DNA from: CAZMUD01 sp964569715
GTDB taxonomy: Bacteria > Chloroflexota > Dehalococcoidia > Dehalococcoidales > UBA2162
Reading direction: 5' to 3'
NCBI GenBank assembly: GCA_964569715.1
Contig: CAZMUD010000002.1
Location: forward strand, 1 to 61,027
Length of the DNA stretch: 61,027 nucleotides
Part shown: positions 25,682-34,754 of the stretch, one piece after another
How the letters are laid out: each line of letters begins with the position of its first letter
Numbering within the stretch: the first letter of the stretch is position 1
Translations under genes and position numbers: made by a program
Notes under the pieces: model-generated
Told to the model about the DNA's origin: nothing
Database searches by the model: none
Seen by the model: the letters and a program-made list of their open reading frames with translations, nothing else

Positions 25682-26347
25682 ATGGAGACAGAAATTGAAC
25701 GCTATCGTAAGCCAACCCGGATTTTACACTGGATACATGCTGGTGCTTTTGTAGCCCTGTTTCTCACCGGTCTTATATTGTTTGTTCCCCCTCTGGGGTT
25801 CCTGGCACAGGATAGCTGGACCCGGGTCATACACCGTGTCGCAGCAATTCTCTTTGTGGTAGCACCTCTCATTTATATACCTCTCAACTGGAAGGCAACT
25901 TTGAGAGGGATAAAGGATGCCTTCTCCTGGGGAGGAAAAGACATGGGCTGGATGCAAGCAGCTCCCCGCTACTATTTTCTGAGCGATGAAGAGGCAATGC
26001 CTCCGCAGGAGCATATGAATACCGGCCAGAAGCTATGGTGGTTAATGGTTATTGTCTTCGGAGTAATCTTTGCCATAACCGGGGTTATTATGTGGTTTGC
26101 CAAGACAGCGGCACCGATTGCGCTTCTGCAATGGATGGTTATCATTCATGATGTAGCCTTCATTGCTACTGGCTCTATGCTTTTTGTCCATATTTACCTC
26201 TCGGTGGTTCATCCCCTGATGCGCCCGTTGCGGACTGGGGCATGGAGTTCTATGGCTCGGGGCAAAGTATCAGCCGACTATGCTAGGTCACATCATGCTA
26301 AATGGTACGATAGAGTTTCTAAGGAGAAGGAGGCAGAGCTCCATTGA
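25682..26347 (+). CDS. Formate dehydrogenase gamma subunit (cytochrome b)
   Basis: A 221-residue membrane protein with four transmembrane segments and histidines placed for two b-type haems (for example RILHWIHAGAF in helix 1 and FVHIYLSVVHPL in helix 4). It is homologous to FdnI/FdoI and transfers electrons from the beta subunit to the quinone pool or a quinone-like acceptor. AAGGAGG precedes the ATG. The stop overlaps the TTG start of fdhE. Confidence 0.93.
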   Translation: METEIERYRKPTRILHWIHAGAFVALFLTGLILFVPPLGFLAQDSWTRVIHRVAAILFVVAPLIYIPLNWKATLRGIKDAFSWGGKDMGWMQAAPRYYFLSDEEAMPPQEHMNTGQKLWWLMVIVFGVIFAITGVIMWFAKTAAPIALLQWMVIIHDVAFIATGSMLFVHIYLSVVHPLMRPLRTGAWSSMARGKVSADYARSHHAKWYDRVSKEKEAELH

Positions 26348-27264
26348 CCACGGGAACAGATAGCAAAATCCTTAGAAAACTGGAGGAGCAGCAAAAGAAA
26401 GAAGGAAGTCTATCACAGCTTTTGGAGTTCTATCAGAAGTTACTTCGCATTCAAACTAGGGTTGGGAAACGTATAGACGTGCCCAACCTTAGTTTTACTG
26501 ATGATGATATCAATGCACGAGCAGAGCAGGGGAAACCATTAATAGGATTTAACGACCTTGTCCTCAATTGGTCACTACTGCGCGATGTGTTTGTGGAAGT
26601 CACCGCCGTCTTTGCCGACTACCCCGAACTTTTTGGTAGGCTCCCCAAAAGCCTGAGGGAGCCAAAGTCTCACCCATCACTCCCCAAGAAAGTGGTTAAG
26701 GCATGGTTCGAGGGAGCCAAGTTGCCTTCTACGATAGCAGTCGATGATGTTAATGAATATCTTCTCCTAGAAGCTATAATCCAGGCTGCTCTCAGGCCTT
26801 TCTTGATAAGCCATTGCAAAGCCCTGCTTGGCTTCGTGAAGCAGGAGCAGTGGTGGCGTGGATATTGCCCAATTTGCGGAGGTAATCCCGATTTCGCTTT
26901 TCTGGACAAAGAGCGTGGGGCTAGGTGGCTATTATGCTCTCGATGTGATGCTGAGTGGCTTTTTCGACGTTTAGAGTGCCCATATTGCGGCACCCAAGAC
27001 CAAGGTGTCCTAGCCTATTTCACTGACGATGAAGGGCTTTATCGGCTCTATGTATGCGAGCGATGTCAGCACTATTTGAAAGCCATAGACCTCCGGCAGG
27101 CTGGGGGTGAGGTCTTGCTGCCCTTGGAGCGTTTTCTTACCCTCGACATTGATATTCAAGCCCACAAGAATGGATATAGTCCTTGTGCGAAAGCTGGAGG
27201 AGGTGAAGGGATGGAAAGGCAGTGGGGGGGCAACTCTACTGGCAAGGGAAGAAAGCTAAGATGA
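26344..27264 (+). CDS. fdhE: Formate dehydrogenase accessory protein FdhE
   Basis: A 306-residue maturation factor for membrane-bound formate dehydrogenases. The C-terminal half has four CxxC pairs (YCPICGG, LCSRCDAEW, ECPYCGT, VCERCQHY) that bind iron or zinc, as in rubredoxin-like FdhE. The start is TTG 26344, overlapping the gamma stop by four bases, which argues for coupling. The last 35 residues after DIDIQAHKNGYSP (KAGGGEGMERQWGGNSTG) look unlike other FdhE proteins and may be a natural tail or the result of an old frameshift. Confidence 0.92.
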   Translation: MTTGTDSKILRKLEEQQKKEGSLSQLLEFYQKLLRIQTRVGKRIDVPNLSFTDDDINARAEQGKPLIGFNDLVLNWSLLRDVFVEVTAVFADYPELFGRLPKSLREPKSHPSLPKKVVKAWFEGAKLPSTIAVDDVNEYLLLEAIIQAALRPFLISHCKALLGFVKQEQWWRGYCPICGGNPDFAFLDKERGARWLLCSRCDAEWLFRRLECPYCGTQDQGVLAYFTDDEGLYRLYVCERCQHYLKAIDLRQAGGEVLLPLERFLTLDIDIQAHKNGYSPCAKAGGGEGMERQWGGNSTGKGRKLR

Positions 27265-27302
27265 ATGCTAAAGAGCAGGTATCAATCAAAGATGTGCGTT
27301 AG
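27261..27302 (+). other. 13-codon ORF overlapping the fdhE stop
   Basis: ATG 27261 overlaps the fdhE TGA and the frame reads MNAKEQVSIKDVR before TAG. The coupled start and coding-like sequence suggest the beginning of a lost downstream gene rather than a functional peptide. The rest of the gap to 27488 shows no gene. Confidence 0.25.
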
Positions 27303-27487
27303 GAGCAGAGGTGTGGAACTAAGCCAGAGAGGCTTTCCTCCCAACCCAGTTTCTGCCGTGATACCTATTTCTAACTTACAAAAACAGCTAAACCGCCTGC
27401 CTTCACCTAGTGCTTTATGCCTAGGCGTTACTGCCTAAAATTAGGTATAAGTGCTTATCCACATACTTATTTGAATTAAGGCTGGCG

Positions 27488-28975
27488 TTAAACTATATAT
27501 TCAGTCGGCCAGTCTGGCAACTCCTTCAATGCAGGATGCTCTTTCCACCCCGGAATCTTGGCAATTCTTTTAGCGGTGGCTTTATACTTTTCCCAATCAG
27601 CGGCAGCATACATAGCCATTTTCTGCGCTGCTAGAGAGCCTTCCGTATGAATAAAGGCACCATCGTGGCCGTGACCTACCAAGTCCTTTACCAGCCTTAT
27701 GGCCTTAAGCCGGTGCTCGGTTGGTATGCCATCTTTGCCGGCAAGGTACTTTTCAATATAAGGCCTTTCTTCAGGGTTCATCCAATCCTTGTAGGAGAAG
27801 ACAGTGCTTGCCAGCCCACCGGCGACATCGGCAACGAGCTTGGAAGTCTCGTGCTGGTCATTAGCGAAAATATACTTGGCTATATTGGTGTACATTAGAT
27901 TGGGAGCGGCTAAGCCTATATCAGGGAATATATCAGGGTGCTCACAACCTGCCTTGGACATGACATCGATTAACACAGCGTGCATGGCAAGCCAGGCCAG
28001 TTTCTCCTGGATATGAGAATACCGGTCAATACCATTATATTCAGCCATCAGTGCTGCTATGCCGGCATCTTGTTCAGTTGATATCACTTTGTGGCAGGAG
28101 CCGAAAAGGCGATGGAAGACGCCAAACATCCAGGCGATGTCTCTGGAAAACTGCCATTCACCGCACATAAACACCCGGTTCCAGGGGACGAAAACATCAT
28201 CAAAGACAATCATGCACTCACTAACCCCGGCACCACGTCCGGAGGCAGGCCAGTTCCACTCAGCTTCCTCGCCTGTTTCCTCGAAATACCCCGGCGAAGT
28301 TAAAAGTGTAATGCCTTTAGCATTTACCGGGGTAGCAAAGACCACGGCATAGTCCTTGTCCTCTTCACGGTGAGCCCGGCACGGTGAAACGATTAGTTCA
28401 TTGGCGGTGGGGGTAGCACTTATGTGCATCTTGGCTCCCCTTACTACTATTCCATCCTTTTGCCGGTCAACAACCCTGACATAGAAATCCTTATGTTGTA
28501 CCTGCGCTGAAGGGCGCATGCCCCGGTTCCCCTTAACATCGGTAATGGCTCCAGTAATAGCCGGGTCGGCTGCTTTCAGATGCTTACGATAATCCTCAAC
28601 AGCATCGGTATAGTGGGTGCCCAATTGCTTATCCATTCTGGCAGCGACAACCCCTGAGGCAGCCAGGGCATCAGGACCCATGCCACTCATAGCTGCACCC
28701 CATCGCATGCAGGTTATATAAACGTCCCTCCGTCTCACCAGCTCTTCAGCGTTTGTGGGCTGCTTCCACAGGAACAAGTATCTATCCCCGTCCTCTTCTA
28801 TAGTGAGCAGGTCTTTAAACTTAGGGTGATTATAAAGGACATAACTCGTGGCTCTAGCATTGATGGGTCCCTTCATTTTTGGATGCTTTGTTATATCTGG
28901 TATCTTCTCCCCATTGAGATAAATCACCCTTCCATCGTTCAAGCTTTCCACATACTGCTTCGCTGTCCTAATCAT
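27488..28975 (-). CDS. 4-hydroxyphenylacetate 3-hydroxylase/4-hydroxybutyryl-CoA dehydratase-family flavoprotein
   Basis: A 495-residue member of the HpaB/AbfD superfamily, with an acyl-CoA dehydrogenase-like fold that binds FAD. Recognisable features are an N-terminal SYVLYNHPKF region, VQHKDFYVRVVDRQKDGIVVRGAK (flavin domain) and VFDDVFVPWNRVF. True 4-hydroxybutyryl-CoA dehydratase has a CxxxC pair among its [4Fe-4S] ligands; the equivalent stretch here (ITCMRWGAAMSGMGPDAL) has no such pair. A flavin-only reaction is therefore more likely, but the substrate is unknown. AAAGGAGG precedes the ATG. It is the last gene of the minus-strand catabolic block. Confidence 0.85.
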   Translation of the reverse strand: MIRTAKQYVESLNDGRVIYLNGEKIPDITKHPKMKGPINARATSYVLYNHPKFKDLLTIEEDGDRYLFLWKQPTNAEELVRRRDVYITCMRWGAAMSGMGPDALAASGVVAARMDKQLGTHYTDAVEDYRKHLKAADPAITGAITDVKGNRGMRPSAQVQHKDFYVRVVDRQKDGIVVRGAKMHISATPTANELIVSPCRAHREEDKDYAVVFATPVNAKGITLLTSPGYFEETGEEAEWNWPASGRGAGVSECMIVFDDVFVPWNRVFMCGEWQFSRDIAWMFGVFHRLFGSCHKVISTEQDAGIAALMAEYNGIDRYSHIQEKLAWLAMHAVLIDVMSKAGCEHPDIFPDIGLAAPNLMYTNIAKYIFANDQHETSKLVADVAGGLASTVFSYKDWMNPEERPYIEKYLAGKDGIPTEHRLKAIRLVKDLVGHGHDGAFIHTEGSLAAQKMAMYAAADWEKYKATAKRIAKIPGWKEHPALKELPDWPTEYIV

Positions 28976-29068
28976 AATAGCCTCCTTTAATTAGATTTTA
29001 ACTCCCTTGCCTGCTCCACAACTTCTACATAATAATAATACCTCCTTGCTACCGCCTTTGTCTCTAAA

Positions 29069-29311
29069 CTAACCGCTACCCATCTTTCTTGGGATAGCTA
29101 CCAGGATAAGGTGATAGTCGGCAGGTGCTAAATTGCGAAGGGTAAACAGCTCCGTGCTGCCTAAAAACTTTGGAGGGCGTATAGATACCCTTATTTCTTC
29201 AGCCTCCTGAAGCTCCCTCTTCTCAATCGTTCCTCTTTTTACTGCCCCGCCCAGTCGAATTGCCTCCGATTGTATTTGCTCAAGCAGTTTCTGGCTTTCC
29301 ACGTCAAGCAT
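29069..29311 (-). CDS. Hypothetical protein, 80 residues
   Basis: A small charged protein without cysteines or transmembrane segments. The N-terminal half (about residues 5-45) is predicted helical with many Glu and Arg residues (LLEQIQSEAIRLGGAVKRG); the rest looks beta-rich. AAGGAGGG six bases before the ATG makes a real gene likely. It lies between the SDR and HpaB-like genes on the same strand. I do not recognise a family. Confidence 0.6.
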   Translation of the reverse strand: MLDVESQKLLEQIQSEAIRLGGAVKRGTIEKRELQEAEEIRVSIRPPKFLGSTELFTLRNLAPADYHLILVAIPRKMGSG

Positions 29312-29341
29312 TTACCCTCCTTATTTTGTCTCCAGTTTCCC

Positions 29342-30184
29342 TTATTGCTGGCTGTACCCGCTCCCTGGTCGGTCAATACCAAGCCCCTTGCCCTCGTCTC
29401 TCCAGCCAAACTCTTTCAGTATTGCCTGGCTGTAGGTGACGCGGCCGGCAACTTTGCCCAGCGGCTCGGTGGCCAGGAGGAGGATTGCTCTTGCCATTAT
29501 CTGCGGGGGCTCACCCCGTGGGTCGTCCAGGCCAGTGACTAATTTGTGGTACACGGTGCCGGGGGTAGGCACGACCAGGGAAGGCGATACGCAGGTCACT
29601 GAGATGCCGTACTGGTAGACTTCGTTGGCTAACCCTTGACTAAACCGCTCCAACGCCGCTTTTGTTGCGCCATACATCGTGCCACCAGTGCCGGAGCTCG
29701 TATAGGGACCGTGTCCCGGTCCAATGGCAGCTCCCGATGAGACATTGACGATGGCACCACTGCCTCGCTCAATCATATCCGGCAATACCTTCTGACTCAG
29801 CATGAAGGGACCATGCACATTCACTGTGAAAGCGCGGACCCACCGCTTGATGGGATAGTCCTTGATGGGGATGAAGTAGCTCAAGGCTGCGTCGTTTACC
29901 AGCACATCCACCGGGCCAAAAGCCTGTTTGGCAGTTTCTACAAGCTGGGCACAGCTCTCCTCGCTGGACACGTCGGTTTGGACAGCCAAAGCGGTGCCTC
30001 CAGCCTTCTTGATTTCTGAAACCGTGGTGCTAAGCGAGCCCTCCAGCATGTGTTCACCTTCACCAAGGGTGCGGGCGGCGCAAACGACTTTAGCACCCTC
30101 AGTGGCGAAAAGCTGGGCTGTCGCTCTGCCAATACCGCGGCTGGCTCCGGTCACTATTGCTACCTTGCCATCGAGTTTGTCCAT
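29342..30184 (-). CDS. Short-chain dehydrogenase/reductase
   Basis: A 280-residue Rossmann-fold oxidoreductase. It has the TGASRGIG nucleotide loop, the NDAA segment (normally NNAG; Asn to Asp in the second position), a catalytic Ser in IVNVSSGAA and the YGATK catalytic Tyr-Lys pair. The preference is probably NADP(H), given the arginine after the glycine loop and the AARTL segment, but this is not certain. GGAGG lies before the ATG. It sits between AOR and the HpaB-like gene and probably oxidises a hydroxy intermediate or reduces a keto intermediate of the same pathway. Confidence 0.9.
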   Translation of the reverse strand: MDKLDGKVAIVTGASRGIGRATAQLFATEGAKVVCAARTLGEGEHMLEGSLSTTVSEIKKAGGTALAVQTDVSSEESCAQLVETAKQAFGPVDVLVNDAALSYFIPIKDYPIKRWVRAFTVNVHGPFMLSQKVLPDMIERGSGAIVNVSSGAAIGPGHGPYTSSGTGGTMYGATKAALERFSQGLANEVYQYGISVTCVSPSLVVPTPGTVYHKLVTGLDDPRGEPPQIMARAILLLATEPLGKVAGRVTYSQAILKEFGWRDEGKGLGIDRPGSGYSQQ

Positions 30185-30340
30185 AGCAGACCTCCTTTAC
30201 TTTACTGTTAATCGGGACTTCTCATTTTAACTCAGATTGAGAAACCTGTAAATAGGGGCGTGAAGTAGGGAAAAGGAACTTGGTGGCCAAGCCCACTAAA
30301 GCATAGGCCTGTTTAAGGTGCTGGCAGCATGTCCCAGAGT

Positions 30341-30440
30341 TTATTTGAAGGATACTTTTAACAGGTGTGCCGAGCAGGAAATACAGGGGTCGTAGGCTCT
30401 AGCCAGCATCTCTAGAGTGAGTCTGATTTATCCTCAGGCA
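30341..30440 (-). pseudogene. [NiFe]-hydrogenase large-subunit C-terminal remnant
   Basis: From 30427 down to the TAA at 30341 the minus strand reads IRLTLEMLARAYDPCISC followed by SAHLLKVSFK. This contains the nickel-binding DPCxxCxxH motif that ends the large subunit of [NiFe] hydrogenases, with the normal LARAYDPC context. Just upstream the frame hits TAA at 30428, and a shifted frame still reads PED, as expected from the intact protein, so a frameshift is also present. No other hydrogenase sequence lies nearby. This is a decayed leftover between AOR and the SDR gene. Confidence 0.8.
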
Positions 30441-30500
30441 GGCCCTAGGCTCTGGATGAACTGTGGTCTATCGCTATGATTCCTGCCGAACTTATGCAGT

Positions 30501-32336
30501 TTAAGAAGGCCACAAATCCTTGGCGGCGTCCTCCAGCCCCAGTTCCATTAGCTTCTCTCTCGTCGGCTTGCCCGTGCTCCAGTCCCACTTCCTGAAGTTA
30601 TAGTAGTCCCTGAGCAGCAGGTCCATATCTGGAGATTTGCCGGCTGTGCTGCCTTCTTTCAGTGCCTTGATGCATATACTGGGCAATTTGTCGTCTTCCC
30701 GGCTCACTCCAAGTTTATTATTGATTGCCCTTTTGATGTTAACCGACCTCTCACCAGCCGTATTGATGTCAGCCGGGGTGTAATCCCATCCGGTGATATT
30801 GCTGAGTATCTCGCTAATCTGGGTTACGGAGAGCGGAGCAAATTTGCAGAGAAGCAGGGAATCAAACATATCCCTGAAGTTCTGGAATTTGGCAGCCGGC
30901 TCAGCCTTGCCCTCGGACTGGAACCTGTCTCCAGGCTCGATACCCAGCTCAGGTATGGCTCTACCCATATCTACTCCGTAGTAATCACCCTTGAGGTGGC
31001 AGGCTCCCCTGGGTCCGGTAGCGTAACTTATTGCCATACCACTATATGCTCTGGCATCATGCATTGGCATCTCCAGTCCTTTGACATGGGCTGCTTCGCT
31101 GGGGTCAGCACCAAGCTCTTCAGCCATCTTTCGTGTTCCCTTAGCTAACAACTCACCTATCCCTTCCTTCTTGATAATCATCTCCACCAGCTTAACGATG
31201 CATTCACTATCACCCCACTCGATTTTCATTCCTGCTCTGTTCTTATCTAGGGTGCCCTTTTCAAAGAGGTGCATTGCATAGGCAATGGTGACGCCTGCCG
31301 ATATTGTATCTATACCATGAGCATTGCAGAGATGATTGGCATATATAATGGAATCAAGGTCGGAATTGCGGCACAGAGGACCGAAAGCGATAGCTGTCTC
31401 ATATTCAGGCCCATTGACCTCCTCTATGTCCTTCCTGAAGTGTTTCAGCAGACGACCGCAGCCCACCGGGCAGCCAAGACAGGCATCACTCTCCACAGTG
31501 TAAGCCTGCCTTAATGCCTGACCGGTTACCTTATTTGCCGGGAACACACTCTTGGTGAAATACTCTGCCGGCGCATCACCTGTGAACATGGCCATATCTG
31601 AATACATCAATGTGCCGTACTCTCGATAAGCAAAGCTAGTCGCGTTTGACGAAATTGAATCCCTTGCCTGCCTGGTAAGCTCTCGAATCTTGGCTTCATC
31701 TGCAATCTCTGCCTTCTTATTTCCGGTGACAGCTATTGCCTTAAGCTTCTTGGAGCCCATAAGTGCCCCTAAACCACAGCGACCGGCAGCCCTACCGCTG
31801 TCATTTATTATCCCGGCATACGTCACCAGGTTCTCGCCTCCTGGCCCAATACAGGCAACACTCAGCCCACTTTGCTTAATCTCAGCCTTCAGCATTTTCT
31901 GAGTCTGGTAGATATCCTTACCCCATAAGTGGGATGCATCCTTTATCTCAGCGGCACCATCTTTTATATACAGGTAAACAGGCCTGTCTGATTTGCCGGT
32001 AACAAGGATGCCATCAAATCCTGAAGCCTTGAGTCTGAATGGAAAGACACCACCACTCGTTGACTCACCCCAGATGCCTGTCTGGGGTGAGATGCCGCAT
32101 ACAGCGTAGCGACTTACCATAGGGATTGTTGACCCTGTGAATGGACCGACGGCAAATACCAGAGGGCTATCGGCACCCAAAGGGTCCATACCACCCTTAA
32201 CCCGGTCATAAATCAACCTCGCCGCCAAGCTAGCACCGCCAATGAAATTCTTTAAATCCTCCTCCTTAAGTGCCAGGTTTCTGGTCTCTTTAGTGCTTAA
32301 ATTTACTTCGAGGAAATTACCGTGGTAGCCAAACAT
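30501..32336 (-). CDS. Aldehyde:ferredoxin oxidoreductase
   Basis: A 611-residue tungstopterin enzyme of the AOR family that oxidises aldehydes to acids, or the reverse, using ferredoxin. The N-terminal domain (FGYHGNFLEVNLS, then ASLAARLIYD and AVCGISPQTGIWGESTSGG) is typical. The [4Fe-4S] cluster is bound by CLGCPVGC around residue 290 and a distal Cys in LLLCKFA. The pterin-binding RAYSGMAISYATGPRGACHL segment is clear. AAGGAGG precedes the ATG. The iron alcohol dehydrogenase lies 13 bases upstream, so alcohol, aldehyde and acid interconversion is the likely pairing. Confidence 0.95.
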   Translation of the reverse strand: MFGYHGNFLEVNLSTKETRNLALKEEDLKNFIGGASLAARLIYDRVKGGMDPLGADSPLVFAVGPFTGSTIPMVSRYAVCGISPQTGIWGESTSGGVFPFRLKASGFDGILVTGKSDRPVYLYIKDGAAEIKDASHLWGKDIYQTQKMLKAEIKQSGLSVACIGPGGENLVTYAGIINDSGRAAGRCGLGALMGSKKLKAIAVTGNKKAEIADEAKIRELTRQARDSISSNATSFAYREYGTLMYSDMAMFTGDAPAEYFTKSVFPANKVTGQALRQAYTVESDACLGCPVGCGRLLKHFRKDIEEVNGPEYETAIAFGPLCRNSDLDSIIYANHLCNAHGIDTISAGVTIAYAMHLFEKGTLDKNRAGMKIEWGDSECIVKLVEMIIKKEGIGELLAKGTRKMAEELGADPSEAAHVKGLEMPMHDARAYSGMAISYATGPRGACHLKGDYYGVDMGRAIPELGIEPGDRFQSEGKAEPAAKFQNFRDMFDSLLLCKFAPLSVTQISEILSNITGWDYTPADINTAGERSVNIKRAINNKLGVSREDDKLPSICIKALKEGSTAGKSPDMDLLLRDYYNFRKWDWSTGKPTREKLMELGLEDAAKDLWPS

Positions 32337-32349
32337 AGCATTAACCTCC

Positions 32350-33612
32350 TTAAAAGTCTATATCCTTACCTTCGTATGCATACCTGAAGAACTGCTTACA
32401 TTGTTCTACTGTAATCGGCCTCGGGCACGAGAATGTGTCAGGGTCCTCTAAGGCATCAAGTGCCAGCTTGTCTATGTTATCCTCGAGCTGCTTCTTGGTA
32501 ATACCTAGGCCTTTCAGGTCTAAAGGCAAATCCAGCTCCTGGAATAGTGCCTTGAGCTTCCCAACCAGGCTAGCCAGACTTTTCTCCTTGGTTCCATCTT
32601 TGATATCCAGTGCCTTACATATATCCAGATACTTGTCCGTTACCGGGGAATAGAATTGAAGGGCGTAGGGGATTATGATGCCTACCGAAACACCATGGTG
32701 TATGCTGAACACCTTCCCCAAAACGTGTCCCAGGCTGTGAGTTAAGCCAAGGCCAGCATTGCCAAAGGCTATTCCGGCCATACTGGAGGCAATATGCATT
32801 CTGAACCTTGCCTCTCGGTCTCCGGGATTCCGGTAGGCTCGGGGGAGGTATTTGAAGACCATCTCAATAGCCCTAAGCGCCAGCGCATCCGTCATGTCAT
32901 TGGCTGATGGAGACATAACACAGTCCATAGCGTGTGTCAGCGCATCCATCCCGGTGCCTACGGTCAGTTTGGGGGGCATCCCCATAGCGAAGGTAGGGTC
33001 AATCACCGCAAAGTCGGGGAAGAGTTCACGCGAGGCTATCGGCACTTTTCTCTTTGTCTCCTCATCGCTTAGCACGGAAACACCGGTGCACTCAGAGCCG
33101 GTGCCACTGGTTGTTGGCACAGCCACCAGAATGGCTTTCTTTCTTAATCCAAGGGTTCTAACGGGTAGGAGCATCCCCAGGTCAGTTATATCGGGACGCT
33201 CATACAGTATCCAGGCTGCCTTGGTTATGTCCATAACTGAACCGCCGCCAACGGCTATTATCAGGTCGGGTTCAAATTGCGTCATTGCTTGGGCGCACTC
33301 TTTGGCATTTGGCAACGGCGCCTCTGGCTCAGCTTTGTCCCAGGTCTGTGTTGTAAATTGACCATTTTTCATAGCCCTGGACACCCTGGCAGCAAGACGA
33401 TTGCTTGCGTGCCCACCGCAGACAATAAATGCCCTTTTCTTGGGGCACATAGCCGATAGAATTCTAACAATGCCACGGCCTCCTTCAGGGATGACATTGG
33501 CACCCATAAAGATTTTGGGGACGGTAAAAGTGGTAGAAAGTCCCCTCATAGCACTGCTACTGGCTAATGGCATAAGTCCTTTTACTTGGGGTATGGTAAA
33601 CCAGTAGGTCAT
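32350..33612 (-). CDS. Iron-containing alcohol dehydrogenase
   Basis: A 420-residue group III alcohol dehydrogenase. It has the NAD-binding GGGSVMDITKAAW loop, the TTSGTGSE motif and metal-binding histidines in MDALTHAMDC, GLTHSLGH and SIHHG. An aspartate ligand is also present (FAVIDPTF). It would interconvert an alcohol and the aldehyde handled by AOR, the next gene. GGGGAGG lies before the ATG. It is the first gene of the minus-strand transcript, divergent from the hotdog genes. Confidence 0.93.
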   Translation of the reverse strand: MTYWFTIPQVKGLMPLASSSAMRGLSTTFTVPKIFMGANVIPEGGRGIVRILSAMCPKKRAFIVCGGHASNRLAARVSRAMKNGQFTTQTWDKAEPEAPLPNAKECAQAMTQFEPDLIIAVGGGSVMDITKAAWILYERPDITDLGMLLPVRTLGLRKKAILVAVPTTSGTGSECTGVSVLSDEETKRKVPIASRELFPDFAVIDPTFAMGMPPKLTVGTGMDALTHAMDCVMSPSANDMTDALALRAIEMVFKYLPRAYRNPGDREARFRMHIASSMAGIAFGNAGLGLTHSLGHVLGKVFSIHHGVSVGIIIPYALQFYSPVTDKYLDICKALDIKDGTKEKSLASLVGKLKALFQELDLPLDLKGLGITKKQLEDNIDKLALDALEDPDTFSCPRPITVEQCKQFFRYAYEGKDIDF

Positions 33613-33738
33613 AGTTACACCTCCCCTTTATGTATTTCCAAAGGCAATCATAGCATACTACGAGCCTCATTTCTAGGGGGTTACCAGAGATTTTTTAGAA
33701 AATTTAATCCCCCAGTAATTGAAATGGTAAATCCCGGC

Positions 33739-33767
33739 TGTAATTATCGATGGTAAGCTAGTATAAT
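33739..33767 (+). promoter_or_regulatory. Weak promoter for the plus-strand catabolic genes
   Basis: A perfect -10, TATAAT, lies at 33762-33767, with TGTAAT 17 bases upstream as a poor -35. It is about 50 bases before the first hotdog gene. The weak -35 suggests activator dependence. Confidence 0.35.
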
Positions 33768-33818
33768 TACGCTAGTGGATGTGAACGCGCCAGTTGCGTT
33801 ATGCGAGGTGGGCATAGG

Positions 33819-34223
33819 ATGAGCGCAAAGTCGGGTTTTGAAGCTATACCAGTTGGACTGGATATGGGAACGGTGGAAATGACCCTGGACGAGGATACCG
33901 TTAACGATAGACTCGAACTTGTTCAATGGGAGGCCAGAGAGCTCGTAGATAAGCTTCACCTCGCTCCGCCTGGGATAGGCATTGTTCAACATGCCGTGAT
34001 GAAATTCATAAAGCTTCCTGATATGAAGGCTAGCATCTGGGCCAGAAGCGAGCACGAATTCCTGAAGCCGATGAAGATTGGCAGCAAGATATTCATCCGG
34101 GGCAAGATTGTAGATAAGTACGTTAAGCGGGGTAGGAAGTATCTCGTAACCGACTTTGAAACTGTTGATGAAGCCGGCGAGGTGCTGTTGAGGAGCCGTG
34201 AAACCAGCGTATACGTTGAATAG
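33819..34223 (+). CDS. MaoC/FAS1-like hotdog-fold protein
   Basis: A 134-residue single hotdog domain. The segment KASIWARSEHEFLKPMKIGSK followed by IRGKIVDKY matches the second half of MaoC/FAS1_DH-like enoyl-CoA hydratase families. The usual catalytic Asp-His of hydratase 2 is not visible in this half, so it may pair with the next gene product to make a heterodimer with one full active site. ATG 33819 is used rather than 33801; AGGTGGG precedes the earlier Met and GCATAGG the later one. Substrate unknown. Confidence 0.75.
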   Translation: MSAKSGFEAIPVGLDMGTVEMTLDEDTVNDRLELVQWEARELVDKLHLAPPGIGIVQHAVMKFIKLPDMKASIWARSEHEFLKPMKIGSKIFIRGKIVDKYVKRGRKYLVTDFETVDEAGEVLLRSRETSVYVE

Positions 34224-34236
34224 GGAGGAGAAAAAA

Positions 34237-34635
34237 ATGGAGAGGGTTGCCAGAACCATAAGAGTAGGCGAGGAGATTCCTAGCTTAACCAAAACGGCCT
34301 TTATGCCTATCGATCCGGAAGCACGCAATGTCATCCATACCGATGACTACACCAGGAGATTCGGCGGGCGAGGTGCGTTGATTGGAGGCTCCACCTTGCT
34401 TAGCTATGTGCTGGAGATGCTATACAACTACTTTGACCAAAGCTGGCTATACCATGGGAAGATAAGCGTGTCATTCATTGGCGGGGGAGCGATAAATGGT
34501 GATGTTCTCACTGCTCATGGGCTGGTCACATCGGTAGAGCCAGAGGAAGCCGGCACTAGGCTCAATCTTGATATCTGGATGGAAAACCAGACGGGGGCTA
34601 AGATTGTAGTAGGCGATGCTAGCTGCATCCAATAG
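34237..34635 (+). CDS. MaoC-like hotdog-fold protein, partner
   Basis: A 132-residue hotdog protein beginning MERVARTIRVGEEIPSLTK. It has NVIHTDDYTRRFGGRGALIGGSTLL, corresponding to the D-x4-H hydration motif region of MaoC-type enoyl-CoA hydratases (here HTDDYTRRFG with an upstream His). GGGAGG lies seven bases before the ATG, 13 bases after the previous stop. Together the two genes could encode a heteromeric hydratase acting on a CoA thioester. Confidence 0.78.
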   Translation: MERVARTIRVGEEIPSLTKTAFMPIDPEARNVIHTDDYTRRFGGRGALIGGSTLLSYVLEMLYNYFDQSWLYHGKISVSFIGGGAINGDVLTAHGLVTSVEPEEAGTRLNLDIWMENQTGAKIVVGDASCIQ

Positions 34636-34754
34636 CAACCACTCCCCGACACTACAGACAGTCAGTAGGAAACGAGATAGCCAGCAACGAACTGGCTGAT
34701 TATTTACTCATCATGGGAGCAGCTTGACCAGGCTATAAGAAGGAGGCACAACTG

